Both the position numbers and the translations under genes were made by a program. A DNA stretch of 35,705 bases from Syntrophaceticus schinkii (GTDB taxonomy: Bacteria > Bacillota > DSM-12270 > Thermacetogeniales > Thermacetogeniaceae). Each line of letters begins with the position of its first letter. The first letter of the stretch is position 1. The DNA is taken from assembly GCF_000946815.1 (NCBI RefSeq), contig NZ_CDRZ01000273.1, positions 1-35,705 on the forward strand, in the 5' to 3' direction. Under the pieces are notes generated by a model, which saw only the letters and a program-made list of their open reading frames with translations, made no database searches and was not told where the DNA came from. Shown here piece after piece: positions 17,853-27,696 of this stretch.

Positions 17853-19982
17853 ATGTTTGTCTGGCAAAAGCGGTTAAAGCGATCAGTAGGGATTTTCCTG
17901 ATCCTGATGTTGGTTTTCTCCTCCTGCCTGATTGCCGCGCCTTTTCAGTCCCTGGCGGCGGCAGAGGAGAGCCCCGGCGTGCTGATCTTAGCGCATGGGG
18001 CGGGTGATCCCACTTGGACTGTGCCCTTGTGGGAAGCTGCAAACGAACTGAAAGAAAACCTTCCTTATCCGGTGGCCATCGGATTTTTGGAATATGATGA
18101 ACCTGATATTCCGGACGCTGTGGAACAACTTAATGCAGTGGGGGTCAATAAGATTGTTGCCGTTCCTCTCTTTATTTCCAGCTATTCCAACCACATTGAA
18201 GAGATTAAATACATCCTGGGTTTGAGGAAGGACTTGCCGGATCCGGATGAGGATCTTGAACGAGCTTCACCGGCGGGAGAGGTGATCCTGATTCCGGCAG
18301 TCGATGACCACCCGCTGATGGCAGAAGTGCTTACTGAACAGATTAAGCCTCTCATCAAAGACCCTGCTCACGAGGTTGTGGTCCTGGCAGCGCATGGCAG
18401 CGATTCTGAAGAAGGCAAGATCGGGTGGAAAAATAACCTGGAGTCCCTAGGACAGCAAATCCAGAAACGCTTAGCAGCACAAGGGACGCCAGTGAAAGGT
18501 ATAAGATACGGCTATGTTTTTGAGGGGCCAACCCCTTCTCTACGGAAGGCCGTTGACGAAGCCATCAATACCGATGGGGCCACCGCCCTGGTGGTTCCGG
18601 TGATGGTCAGCGAGGGTTTTTTCACCGGTCGCATGATTCCCAATATTCTCAAGGAATTTGCGGATGACACATACCGATATCCAGAGCCGGGCCAGCGGGC
18701 GCTTCTTACTTTTCAGAAAGCCCATGCCAATCGTATTGTGGAGTGGAGAGCGGCCAATGAACTGTGGCCGCAGCCAGAGGTGCTCCAGGATGGTAAACGA
18801 TTGCACCTTACGCTGGATAAATGCCAGGAAATCGCCCAGGCAGCCGGCAAGGGGTACCCCTGCTCGGTGCTGGCCTTCCGCATGGCCGGTGTGGCTCTGC
18901 CTGCTCTATGGCCTGATAGCCCGGTGGTGGCAGATGACCTGACGGTGGTAAGCTTGCTGCCACCCGAGGCTGGCAGTAAACCGGTATTTGACTACCTGAG
19001 CGGTGATGTCAGTTACCTGGGCAACTGGAAAAAGATCACCCCCCTTAGTCCCACCTTCATTTTCGCCAATAAAGCCACCGGGGAGACGGTGTGGGTACAG
19101 GTTAAGCCAGATACTTTTGGCGGTGAAGATTACTTTGGTCTGCGCAACCGGGTGATCAATGGCCAGGCTGCTGAAGGGGAACAGGCGGGTCTCCAGGCTC
19201 GCCTGGACGAGCTTCTCAAAAACCTATTAGCCAGGCCGGCTGAGGCGATTTGTGCCTGGAAGAAGGTTTCTCCCCTCAGTGTTTACAGCCCGGATGACAA
19301 ACTGCTAAAGTTTTCCTATATGGATATAGCCGTGGAGGATGAAGGCCTCTGCCTGGGAAGAACCTTCGGTTTTCAGGCGCTGAGCGAAGCTTTTGCTGAA
19401 CTTTATGGTGATAGTGTACCCAAGCAGGGCAGGTTCAGTGTATTAGCGCATCTTCCTACCAAGTGCACAGAAGGTGTCCTGAAGGTTGTCGCCGGTGCAG
19501 GCAACTACGAACTCAGCGGCACTGACCCGGTGCAGGGGGAAAACTACTGCTATGAGGTAACAGCTAAAGACAGGTCACGAGTGGCCGTTGTTAAGGTTAA
19601 ACCCTCACTTATCCCTGAAGAGTTTTTTACCTTACGCAATAAATGCAAGCAGGGCAAGGCCACTCCTGATGAAAAGGCACGTTTCCAGGAACTCAAGCTG
19701 CAAGCCATCATTTCACTTATGTTTAAGCCCACCGATGAAATCTTTAGTGTTAGCACACATACCGTTGATATGCAGGGCGATGGGGTGGATGACAAGGATC
19801 TCAGCAAGGATAAGGAAAAGAGAGGTGATGAAAAGGGGCGACAAGACAAGGCCAAGGAAAAAACCGGCCTGCCCAAGACAGGTGAAAACATTTTGCCATT
19901 GTATCTTATCGGAATTGCCCTATTATTTGCAGGAACCTTGATGGTGCGCAGAAAACAGTTCGATCGTTTTGAGCGGAAATAA
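17853..19982 (+). CDS. Secreted, LPXTG-anchored CbiX-like chelatase with two FmdE-like repeats
   Basis: About 709 aa (numbering below counts from GTG 17850; GGGGAGGG lies just upstream). A signal peptide covers about residues 1-37. Residues 42-300 form a two-half CbiX/SirB-type domain: half one has LILAHGAGDP (His49) and VPLFISSYSNHIEEI (His115); half two has VLAAHGSDSEEG (His182) and VVPVMVSEGFFTGRMIP. Then come two related modules, about 310-465 and 480-655, resembling FmdE domains. Each ends in a shared helical unit (YFGLRNRVINGQA; FFTLRNKCKQGKA). A charged Lys/Asp/Glu linker leads to LPKTG (674-678), a hydrophobic helix and a basic tail, a complete sortase signal. Known CbiX proteins are cytoplasmic Co, Ni or Fe chelatases; a wall-anchored form would act outside the cell. 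Metal and substrate are unknown, and the FmdE assignment is less certain than CbiX. Confidence 0.83.
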   Translation: MFVWQKRLKRSVGIFLILMLVFSSCLIAAPFQSLAAAEESPGVLILAHGAGDPTWTVPLWEAANELKENLPYPVAIGFLEYDEPDIPDAVEQLNAVGVNKIVAVPLFISSYSNHIEEIKYILGLRKDLPDPDEDLERASPAGEVILIPAVDDHPLMAEVLTEQIKPLIKDPAHEVVVLAAHGSDSEEGKIGWKNNLESLGQQIQKRLAAQGTPVKGIRYGYVFEGPTPSLRKAVDEAINTDGATALVVPVMVSEGFFTGRMIPNILKEFADDTYRYPEPGQRALLTFQKAHANRIVEWRAANELWPQPEVLQDGKRLHLTLDKCQEIAQAAGKGYPCSVLAFRMAGVALPALWPDSPVVADDLTVVSLLPPEAGSKPVFDYLSGDVSYLGNWKKITPLSPTFIFANKATGETVWVQVKPDTFGGEDYFGLRNRVINGQAAEGEQAGLQARLDELLKNLLARPAEAICAWKKVSPLSVYSPDDKLLKFSYMDIAVEDEGLCLGRTFGFQALSEAFAELYGDSVPKQGRFSVLAHLPTKCTEGVLKVVAGAGNYELSGTDPVQGENYCYEVTAKDRSRVAVVKVKPSLIPEEFFTLRNKCKQGKATPDEKARFQELKLQAIISLMFKPTDEIFSVSTHTVDMQGDGVDDKDLSKDKEKRGDEKGRQDKAKEKTGLPKTGENILPLYLIGIALLFAGTLMVRRKQFDRFERK

Positions 19983-20119
19983 GTAGGTGCACATATTTGT
20001 GCTTTGTGCTTGGATGGGCAGGTGACTGAACAACGGTTAAAAGATTTGCAGCTGTCTTCTGAGCGCTCTTTAGCTGGGTTGGTGAGGCTAAACCGTCAAA
20101 CTTTAATGTCTCTCTTTAA

Positions 20120-20512
20120 TCATCTCAGCCAGCCTGTAATAACCTGTGCCAGGGAAGAATCAGGAGACCCCTGGACAACGGTCATGTTTTTTTCCTCACA
20201 GAACTGTACGGCAATATCACGGGGGATCTCGATGATCACCTGTGTGCCCATCTCTTCGGCTGCAGCCTGTACCAAGGCGGATTCATCAGGCACTCCCCTG
20301 GCATTGAGGATGACCCCCTTGAGCTGTGCATAACCACGGCCCTGGAACTGCTCGATGGCCCTGAATAGATCCTCTGCCTTATTCCTTTCCGGTGTTGTAG
20401 GCAAACTGACCATGGCCACCTCCAGTTCCCATTCTTCACGGATCAGACGCGTCAAGCCCAAAGCATAGTCGTATGGGCAGGAGACAGCCACCCTCAGATG
20501 CATGAACCTCAT
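20120..20512 (-). pseudogene. Remnant joining NifD/K-like and NifH-like sequence
   Basis: A 130-codon minus-strand frame, open a further 19 codons upstream. The distal part is clearly the C-terminal third of a nitrogenase iron-protein-type ATPase: GVILNARGVPDESALVQ, GTQVIIEIPRDIAVQF and TVVQGSPDSSLAQ match NifH landmarks. The proximal part (HLRVAVSCPYDYALGLTRLI, then EVAMVS) instead resembles the NifD/NifK-type nucleotide-fold strand. The Walker A P-loop and Fe-S cysteines of NifH and most of a NifD/K protein are absent, so this looks like an in-frame deletion product. Related pairs (CfbC/CfbD, BchL/BchNB) reduce tetrapyrroles, so its place among chelatase genes is suggestive. It may still be expressed. 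The identity of the N-terminal part is less certain. Confidence 0.62.
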
Positions 20513-20686
20513 TAAATTTGTGCTGATCTTCGTCAGGGCAGGGATTAAACGGCTTTTGTCGAATGATTAAGATAATGAATGGCTGAAGCTATTTAGACCA
20601 GACCACGGAGGTCTTTTCCCTGAAATAGGGGGATGCTTTCGTGGTTTTCTGCTTTCTGTGGGGTTTCTGATCGAGAGGTGAATATT

Positions 20687-23600
20687 GTGATCAATTTCCT
20701 TCTGCTTAGCACTTTGGACAACACCCGTGAACTGCGGGAGGCAATGAAAGAGATCAAAGAGGAATATGGTAAGATCCTTTCTTTGAGGAAGATCTATTTT
20801 TCTGATTGGGACAAAAAACCCGATTATACCCAGATGAAAGAAGCAATCAGCAATGCCCAGGTTATCCTGGTGGATATCCGCGGGCAGTCCCCATTCACCG
20901 ATTGGGTAAGGCAGGCCATTGCCGGCAGTTCAGCTGTAGTGGCTGTCCTGGTCGGCGGCCACCGCGATATCATGTCTCTGACCAGGATGGGTTCTTTCTC
21001 CGGTTCCGATATTCCCAGCCGTGAGGGGGCCTTTGATGTAGAGGCATTTCTTAAGGTCAAAAAATTTAGCGAACTCACCAAAAAGCTGGGGTCGATTCTT
21101 CCCCTGGGTAAGCTCAAGCACATGCGCAACTGGGTAGTCGCCTGTGATTACTATGCCGAAGGCGGTACCGAAAACCTGAAAAACCTTTTCCTCTTTATGC
21201 TCAAGGAATACTGCGGGAAGAAGGTCAAGGTGCAGCCACCGCAAAAAATGCTGGACTGGGGGATCTGGTGGCCCGACCAGTATTTTCCCGACCTCAAGTC
21301 TTTCATCTCCTGGCGTCCTATCGATAAAAATAAACCCACTGTAGGCATTTTCTTTTACGGTGGGATGCATTTTGCCGATTGCACACCTGCAGTGGAAGCC
21401 CTTATAGAGAGGATGGGGGATCAAGTCAACCTGCTCCCTGTTTTTTCGAAAGCGGAATATAACCTACCCGCAATGCAGTCCTGTTTCTTTGCTGAGGGGC
21501 GGCCGGTTGTCGACCTGGTGGTCAACCTGCAGTATTTCCAGCTGCATGGGGGGCCCTATGGGGGTGCCCCTGAGCCCACCTATGAACTGCTGTCTAAATT
21601 GGATGTACCGGTTATCATCGGGTTTCATTCCTACTCTACCGGCATCAGAGAGTGGCAGCGGGAAAACAGACTGAACCCGGTGGAAATCGTGCTCGGTGTG
21701 GTTCTCCCGGAACTGGACGGCTGTATTGAACCGATTTATATTGCGGGGCTTAGTTCATGTGGAGAAGATGATCTGCTGGAGGGGGAGGTCAAAGAGAGCA
21801 GGGCACTGCCTGAGGGGATCGACCGCCTGGCGGGGCGGATTCTCAAGTGGCTTTCCCTGCGCAGAAAAGCGAATGCCGAGAAAAAATTGGCGATTATTCT
21901 TTATGACTACCCGCCGGGAGAGGCTCATTTAGGGAATGCGGGTTACCTTGATGCCCTGGCCAGCCTGAGCGGATTTTTGGAGAAACTGGTGGAGCGGGGT
22001 TACCAGGTGACAATTCCTGAGGGTGATCTGGGAGAGTACCTGTTGTCCGGCGGTGTTGTAAATACTCCGCAGTGGCAGTCTGCATCCCCTGAGGTTATGG
22101 TAGATGCCGCAGTCTATCAGAAGTGGTATCGCAGTCTGCCGCCCGATTTACAGGAGGAGATGGAAAGAAACTGGGGTGAGCCACCGGGTGACATTATGAC
22201 GAAGGGTAATCAGTTAATCATACCTGGTGTGTTGCTGGGCAACATCTTTATCGGTGTCCAGCCCTCACGGGGTGTTCACGAGGACCCTGCCCGCGCCTAT
22301 CATGACAAAGAACTGCCTCCCCACCACCAGTATCTCTGCTTTTACCGGTGGCTGCAGCAGGAGTTTCAAGCAGACTGTATGCTGCATTGGGGGATGCATG
22401 GAACTTTGGAGTTCACCAAGGGGAAAGAAGTCCCCGTCTCCCGCAAGTGCTACCCGGAGATCATGACCGGTGATATTCCCCATCTTTACTACTACTGGGT
22501 GGGGAACCCTTCGGAATCCACCATCGCCAAGCGCAGAAGCTATGCGGTGACAATTTCTCATGCCTCACCTCCGGTAACAGCATCCAACCTTTACGGTGAG
22601 TATCTGGAACTGGAGGACCTGCTGGTGGAATACAGGAAGGCCGAGGGACAGGATAAAGAAAAGCTGGCTGTAAGCATCAGGGAAAAAGCCGGTGAACTTA
22701 CCCTTCCTGCAGGAGACCTGACTGAACTGGAAACCTACCTCTACCGGATGAAGAGGCGCCTGATCCCCAAGGGCATGCATGTTCTCGACCGGATGCTCTC
22801 CGGTGAAGACCTCCTCTCTTACCTGAAAGCAATAGTTCGCTTTGACCGGGAGGTGCCCTCCCTTTACAGGCTGTTTGCTGAACAGAGGAGTGTTCCTTTT
22901 GAGAACTTGATCCAGGATGCTGAGGCCTTTGCTGCTGTTGACCGCCAGGTGCACCAGGCCATTGAAAGCTGGCTCGCTGGCGAACAGGCGGCACTGCCGG
23001 AGGAAATAGATGCCTACCTGCACAAAGTGAAAGAAAACATCGAGTGTTCATCTGAAAGTGAGGGACTGCTAAGTGTCCTGGATGGCCGTTATGTCCTTCC
23101 AAATCTCGCCGGGGATCCGGTGCGCACACCGGAAATTTATCCGGTGGGGCGAAACATGTATGAATTCAATCCGCAGTTGATTCCGACTCAACTGGCACTG
23201 GAGCGCGGCGCGAGGACTGCAAATACCGTTTTGCATAAATATTATCATGACCACGGGTGCTATCCCGAATCCGTGGGCATGGTTCTCTGGGGCTTTGAAA
23301 CACTGAGCACCGGAGGTGAAACAGTTGCCCAGATTCTCAATTACCTCGGTGTGCGCATGGTGCGCAAAGGGAGCCCCTGGTTCAAGGAACTGCAGCTGAT
23401 TCCCCTGGAGGAACTCGGCAGGCCGCGCATCGATGTTTTCATTACCATCTGTGGTATCTTCCGTGATATATGCGGCAATCAGATCGAACTGATCAATCAG
23501 GCTGTAGAGCTGGCTGCCGGTGCAGAGGAAGCAGATGAGCAGAACTATGTACGCAAACATGCTCTAGAACTGGGCGCGGATCAGTCTGCTCCCAACTGCG

Positions 23601-24313
23601 CCCGCATCTTCGGCCCTTCAGCCTCTGAGTATGGCACCTCCATGCGCACACTGGTGGAAAGCGGAGTATGGCAGGAAGAAAAAGAACTGGTGGACAGCTA
23701 TGACAGTTCCATGTCCTACTGCTATTACCGGGGGAATGTCCAGGAGAACAGCGAACTTTTTGACCGCCTGGTTTCCAAGGTGGATCTGATCTCCCAGGTG
23801 AGGCACAGCAATGAGTACGAGTTTACCGATCTCGACCACTACTACGAGTTCTTCGGTGGGCTTTCACGAAGTGTTGCCGAGAAAAAAGGGGATGCCCCGG
23901 AGCAGTGGGTTGTGGATGCAACCGAAGAGATCACTGAGGTTGTTGATGTGGGTCTTTCCATCGACCGCGCGGTGAGGACACGGCTTTTCAATCCCAGGTG
24001 GATCGATGGGATGCTCAACCACAAACACCATGGCGCTCAGAAGGTAGCCCAGCGTGTGGAACACCTCATCGGCCTCAGGGCAACTACAGGTAAAGTGGAA
24101 AAATGGGTATTTCATGAGGCTGCCGCCCAGTTTGTGCTCGATGAAGAGATGCGGCAGAGGTTATCAGAGAACAACCCCTATGCCGCCCGAGAGATAGCAG
24201 AGAAACTTGCAGAGGCACTGGAGAGGGGTTACTTTGAACTTACAGAGGAAGAGTATGAAGCATTTCGGGATGCGGTGCTGGAAATGGAGGCCTGGATTGA
24301 GGAAGAAACATAG
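20687..24313 (+). CDS. BchH-like chelatase large subunit (gene 3), complete
   Basis: An intact chelatase H-type protein of about 1208 aa. GTG 20687 follows GAGAGGTG with six bases spacing and aligns with the start of gene 4; the frame also opens at ATG 20633. The N-terminal domain has the BchH pattern: an early VINFLLLSTLDNT strand, LTRMGSFS, then GGTENLKNLFLF. The core is HWGMHGTLEFTKGKE (His567, His571), NPSES and AKRRSYA, with SHASPPV after it; GMHGT, NPSE and SPPV are closer to BchH/ChlH than to CobN. The C-terminus has DLDHYYEFFGGLSRS, HHGAQKVAQRV and RGYFELTEEEYEAF. It stands alone, its upstream neighbour being the minus-strand remnant. A 5-bp hairpin (20600-20614) plus four T precedes it. 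Metal and direction of reaction are unknown. Confidence 0.88.
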   Translation: MINFLLLSTLDNTRELREAMKEIKEEYGKILSLRKIYFSDWDKKPDYTQMKEAISNAQVILVDIRGQSPFTDWVRQAIAGSSAVVAVLVGGHRDIMSLTRMGSFSGSDIPSREGAFDVEAFLKVKKFSELTKKLGSILPLGKLKHMRNWVVACDYYAEGGTENLKNLFLFMLKEYCGKKVKVQPPQKMLDWGIWWPDQYFPDLKSFISWRPIDKNKPTVGIFFYGGMHFADCTPAVEALIERMGDQVNLLPVFSKAEYNLPAMQSCFFAEGRPVVDLVVNLQYFQLHGGPYGGAPEPTYELLSKLDVPVIIGFHSYSTGIREWQRENRLNPVEIVLGVVLPELDGCIEPIYIAGLSSCGEDDLLEGEVKESRALPEGIDRLAGRILKWLSLRRKANAEKKLAIILYDYPPGEAHLGNAGYLDALASLSGFLEKLVERGYQVTIPEGDLGEYLLSGGVVNTPQWQSASPEVMVDAAVYQKWYRSLPPDLQEEMERNWGEPPGDIMTKGNQLIIPGVLLGNIFIGVQPSRGVHEDPARAYHDKELPPHHQYLCFYRWLQQEFQADCMLHWGMHGTLEFTKGKEVPVSRKCYPEIMTGDIPHLYYYWVGNPSESTIAKRRSYAVTISHASPPVTASNLYGEYLELEDLLVEYRKAEGQDKEKLAVSIREKAGELTLPAGDLTELETYLYRMKRRLIPKGMHVLDRMLSGEDLLSYLKAIVRFDREVPSLYRLFAEQRSVPFENLIQDAEAFAAVDRQVHQAIESWLAGEQAALPEEIDAYLHKVKENIECSSESEGLLSVLDGRYVLPNLAGDPVRTPEIYPVGRNMYEFNPQLIPTQLALERGARTANTVLHKYYHDHGCYPESVGMVLWGFETLSTGGETVAQILNYLGVRMVRKGSPWFKELQLIPLEELGRPRIDVFITICGIFRDICGNQIELINQAVELAAGAEEADEQNYVRKHALELGADQSAPNCARIFGPSASEYGTSMRTLVESGVWQEEKELVDSYDSSMSYCYYRGNVQENSELFDRLVSKVDLISQVRHSNEYEFTDLDHYYEFFGGLSRSVAEKKGDAPEQWVVDATEEITEVVDVGLSIDRAVRTRLFNPRWIDGMLNHKHHGAQKVAQRVEHLIGLRATTGKVEKWVFHEAAAQFVLDEEMRQRLSENNPYAAREIAEKLAEALERGYFELTEEEYEAFRDAVLEMEAWIEEET

Positions 24314-24553
24314 TTGAGCTGTTTTGCCTGGTGAAGGCTTTAGGATTTTTTTCTCTGGGAAGGAAATTTAATAATTATGTCGAAATGGTATTATCGGAAG
24401 AGTATAGAACTATTACTGACAATTGATCCCATTGCGGAAATACGTTTTTGAGTTGACTGCTGTGTATAGGGTTATGCGTTAAGCCGCTCACTATATATAG
24501 TGGATCTTTGGATGAAAAACGGCTTTGCAGTGGAATAAAAATTTCATAATTCA
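24314..24553. other. Intergenic stretch with a nested palindrome before the second riboswitch
   Basis: No gene seen. AAGCCG (24481-24486) pairs with CGGCTT (24520-24525) and encloses the perfect palindrome CACTATATATAGTG (24489-24502). A weak GCCT/AGGC hairpin followed by seven T lies just after the gene 3 stop and may be its terminator. TTGACT at 24453 could be a -35 element, but no -10 sits at the right distance. Confidence 0.4.
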
Positions 24554-24741
24554 GAGCAGGTGCTGTTGTCCGAAAGGGCAGGCATAAAAGGGAAGCCGGT
24601 GCAAGGCCGGCGCGGTCCCGCCACTGTAAGGGGGATTCACCTGACAGAGTACCACTGTCTAGTGCTCAATGAAACTCAGTTGAGTGCAGGATGGGAAGGT
24701 GTGAGGTGAAGTTGAACCCGAGCCAGGAGACCTACCTGTTC
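24554..24741 (+). ncRNA. Cobalamin riboswitch aptamer (second)
   Basis: Canonical aptamer blocks: AAAGGGAAGCCGGTGCAAGG, GCGCGGTCCCGCCACTGTAA, a variable peripheral region, GGGAAGG, and GAGCCAGGAGACC. P1 is GAGCAGGT (24554-24561) with ACCTGTTC (24734-24741). It lies upstream of the Nik/Dpp-type importer and BchH-like gene 4, so that operon should be turned down when cobalamin is plentiful. Confidence 0.95.
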
Positions 24742-24804
24742 TACCTGGATCAACTACCTACGCGGATAGGGAGGTGGTTTTTATGTTTATTAGAAAACCC
24801 TTGT

Positions 24805-24840
24805 AATCCCCGGCTGTTTGTAGGCCGGGGATTTTATTTT
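24805..24840 (+). terminator. Expression-platform terminator of the second cobalamin riboswitch
   Basis: Ten-bp stem AATCCCCGGC (24805-24814) with GCCGGGGATT (24824-24833), then a T-rich tail TTATTTT. It lies 63 bases after the aptamer and about 140 bases before the binding-protein start, and fits a transcriptional off-switch. Confidence 0.9.
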
Positions 24841-24981
24841 GCAAAGCACTGTGGAGTATTGTTGAGCATGTAGAAGAGCATGTGCAGTGAAAGTTTTCCA
24901 TACTAAACTCGGAGTATGGGCGGCAGGGAAGGCGATTACCGGTTACCGTAGTAGGATGAAAGATAATTTAGATACTTTTAA

Positions 24982-26735
24982 GTGGGAGGAGAACTCATGA
25001 AAAGGACTGCTTTATTGGTACTGTTTATTTTTTCACTCAGCTTGCTGGCCTTCGGATGTGCCGGCCAGGGGAGCAGCTCAGAAGAGCTGGTTGTCGGTGT
25101 AGGGCAGGATACTGTTGACCCTAACGGAGGGATGTGGGAAAGCCGTGGCCTGATCTTTGAAACGCTGGTCACCCTTAATGACAAGGGGGAACCACGCCCT
25201 CTTTTAGCAAAAAAGTGGGAAATATCACATGACGGAAAGAGCTATACCTTTTTCTTAGAGGAGAATGTTAAATTCCACGATGGCACACCATTTAATGCCC
25301 AGGCGGTGAAGGAAAATGTAGACAAAATGCAGATTGTCTGGGGTAAATACCCTATCGAGAAGGTTGAGGCTGTTAATGACAATACAGTCCGCTTTTCATT
25401 TAAAGAACCATACCCGCTCTTTATGTGGCATATAGCCCAAATTGCCGGTGGAATGGTAGTCAGCCCTAAAGCCATAGTAGAGGCTTCTGCTGAAAACAGC
25501 GGGGGCATGGATAAAATGCCATCTGGCATGTCAGACGGAAAAGGTGAGCAAAAGGGAACAGATGAGATGCCGGCAATGGGGAAGAGCGAATCCGGGGAGG
25601 GCATGTCTAAGATGCCTCCGGCAGCTTCCGGTGAGCAAGGTGAATCCAAAGAAGGCATGGGCCAGATGCCCTCCGGAATGGGCAAGACTGAGGCTGGCAA
25701 GGGGTATACAATTAAAGACCCGATAGGACTGGCCCTTATAATTGGCAGAGCATAAGCAGGGACAGTACTGGGTTATGGAAGCTGTGGACGATTATTGGCA
25801 GGGGGATGGTGAGCATTAAGCGGATTAAGTACTCAGTGATACCGGATCCCCATTCCAGGGTCATGGCTTTGGAAAGCGGACAAATTCACATTACCGGAAT
25901 CAGTCCGTTAAGCAAAATTGCTGCTGGAGATATGGTGCTCATTGAAAAAAACAAAGAGTTAGTTTTGAAACATGAGCCTTCTTTTGGAGTTACTCCCATT
26001 GCTTTTAATACAACCAAGGGGATTTTTACAGATGATCGTATCAGAGAAGCCTTTGTGAAGTCAGTAAACAGGGATGAGATTAACAAGATATTGACTCCCT
26101 GCAGCACCACATTGACGACTCCGGTCGCTCCTGCTTCTCCATTTTATGTTGAGGAATTAAAAGGCAGCCAAAAATATGATCCTGCCGGTGCACAGGAACT
26201 GCTGGCAGGGGCCGGCTGGGTCAAGGGCACTGATGGAATGCTGCAAAAAGACGGCAAGCCTCTCCAGGTCAGCCTGACTTATATTGCATCAAACCCTGAA
26301 ATGGAACAGATCACCAGCATTCTGGAGGAACAGTTGAAAGCGGTCGGTATAAATCTTAAGGTAACTCAGGTTGAGGGTGGTGCACTCTTTGCATCCCTGG
26401 CTAAAAAGGATTATGAATTGATCTCCAGCCCGGGGATCGGTGCTTCCTCTTTAGATTTCAAAACTGATTATCACACCAGGGGCCGCTACAGTGTGGGGAA
26501 TGACAGAGAGCTGGACCAGATGATCGATCAGTATTTTACCGCTGCCAATACTGATGAGCAAAAGAAGATGAGCAAGAAAGTCCAGGAGAAGATCCTTAAA
26601 GATCATTTAGTCTTGCTGTACTTTAACAAGAACAAGAGTTTTGCCTATACAGCCAAACTGCAGAATCTTGAACCATCATTGGAAGAAGAGTGTAACTTTT
26701 TGCGGCACATCTGGAAAGCAAAATTAAGCAAATAA
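24982..26735 (+). CDS. Nik/Dpp/Opp-type substrate-binding lipoprotein with Met-rich insert, three frameshifts
   Basis: An SBP_bac_5-family binding protein, about 584 aa when repaired. The start is ATG 24982 or an in-frame alternative just before the MKRTALLVL signal, which ends LAFGCAG with a lipobox Cys. The N-terminal lobe (GQDTVDPNGGMWESRGLIFE, NVKFHDGTPFNAQAVKENVD) fits the nickel/peptide-binding group. A Met-rich insert (25494-25704) precedes the conserved PIGTGPY strand. There the frame breaks three times in 90 bases: one base missing near 25728 (PIGTGPY needs an extra A), one missing near 25746 (EHKQGQYWVMEAVDDYWQG lies in a third frame), and one extra T near 25816. The rest reads KYSVIPDPHSR onward normally to LSK. 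It is first in the riboswitch operon. Substrate: Ni, Co or a small chelate; not decidable. Confidence 0.82.
25494..25704 (+). other. Met-rich, low-complexity insert in the binding protein
   Basis: About 70 residues of Met, Gly, Ser, Lys and Glu with recurring MPSGM-like units (KMPSGMSDG, EMPAMGKSE, KMPPAASGE, QMPSGMGKT). The insert lies between PKAIVEAS and the conserved PIGTGPY strand, i.e. in a surface loop. There is no Cys or His, so thioether ligands would be the metal-binding groups if it binds metal. Confidence 0.85.
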
Positions 26736-26753
26736 CCACCGGGGGGAAATAGA

Positions 26754-27694
26754 TTGGGCTCATATATGCTGCGGCGGCTCTCAGCAGCCGCCCTTTCCCT
26801 GGTAGGGATCAGTTTTATTACTTTCATGCTGGTGTTTTTAGTGCCGGGAGACCCCGCGGAGATGGTAGCCCAGGCCAGGTTCGGCCATGGAGTAGGAACC
26901 AGTGAAGTGGAGATGGTGCGCAGCACAGAGGGACTGGATCAACCCTTGGCGGTTCAGTACTGGAAATGGCTGCGGCATTTGTTCAATCTGGATTTCGGGT
27001 ACTCTTTGATCAATCAGCAGCCGGTGCTATCTCTGATCCAGTCTCGGTTTCCGGCGACGATTCTCCTGGCCTGCACCAGCTTGCTGTTATCTTTGCTGAT
27101 CGCTGTTCCCGCAGGATCATCTCAGCTTTGTATAAGGATACCTGGCTGGATCTGGGTCTGCGTTTCTTCGCCATCCTGGGAGTGTCCATACCCGGTTTTT
27201 GGCTGAGCTATCTGATGATCATTTTTTTCGCCCTGCAGCTGAAATTGCTGCCGGTCAGCGGCTATGGCAGTTTCTCTAATCTGATCATGCCGTCAATAGC
27301 TCTAGGTTTGGGGATGGCCGGCTTAACCACCAGGATGCTCAGGGCCAGCCTGCTTGAGGTTTTACAGCAGGATTACCTGAATACAGCCAGGGCACACGGC
27401 ATCAGGGAGAACAAGGTTTTATTTAAATACGCCTTAAAAAATGCCATGATTCCTGTGCTGACTGTTGTTGCACTGCAGATGGGCTTTCTGCTCAGCGGCA
27501 CAGTGATCATTGAAAGTATTTTCGGCTGGCCTGGCCTGGGGAAACTCATTTTAGAAGGAATTTACACCAGAGATTTTCCGGTGATCCAGGGTTGTGTCCT
27601 CTTTATAGCAGTGTGTTTCATTTTGATCAATACCGGGGTTGATCTGGTTTATTCCTGGTTAGACCCTCGGATCAGCTGGGCGGAGGAAAGATAA
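26754..27694 (+). CDS. NikB/DppB-type ABC permease, one frameshift
   Basis: An integral membrane permease of about 313 aa when repaired, the usual length. The start is TTG 26754 after GGGGGG. The N-terminal helix reads RLSAAALSLVGISFITFML, followed by VPGDPAEMVA and GLDQPLAVQYWKWL, typical of DppB/NikB. Near 27113 a base is missing: GCAGGATCATC should read GCAGGAATCATC, giving AVPAGIISALYKDTWLDLGL. The downstream frame continues FFAILGVSIPGFWLSYL, the EAA-type loop LNTARAHGIRENKVLFKYAL and the last helices through DPRISW. The shortened first frame ends in an unrelated tail. Located between the binding protein and the two ATPases, it is part of the cobalamin-regulated importer. Confidence 0.87.
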
Positions 27695-27696
27695 CA

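Noticed and set aside
20004-20333. Plus-strand frame of 109 codons
   Set aside because: It is antisense to the NifH-like remnant, whose minus-strand reading contains clear family motifs.
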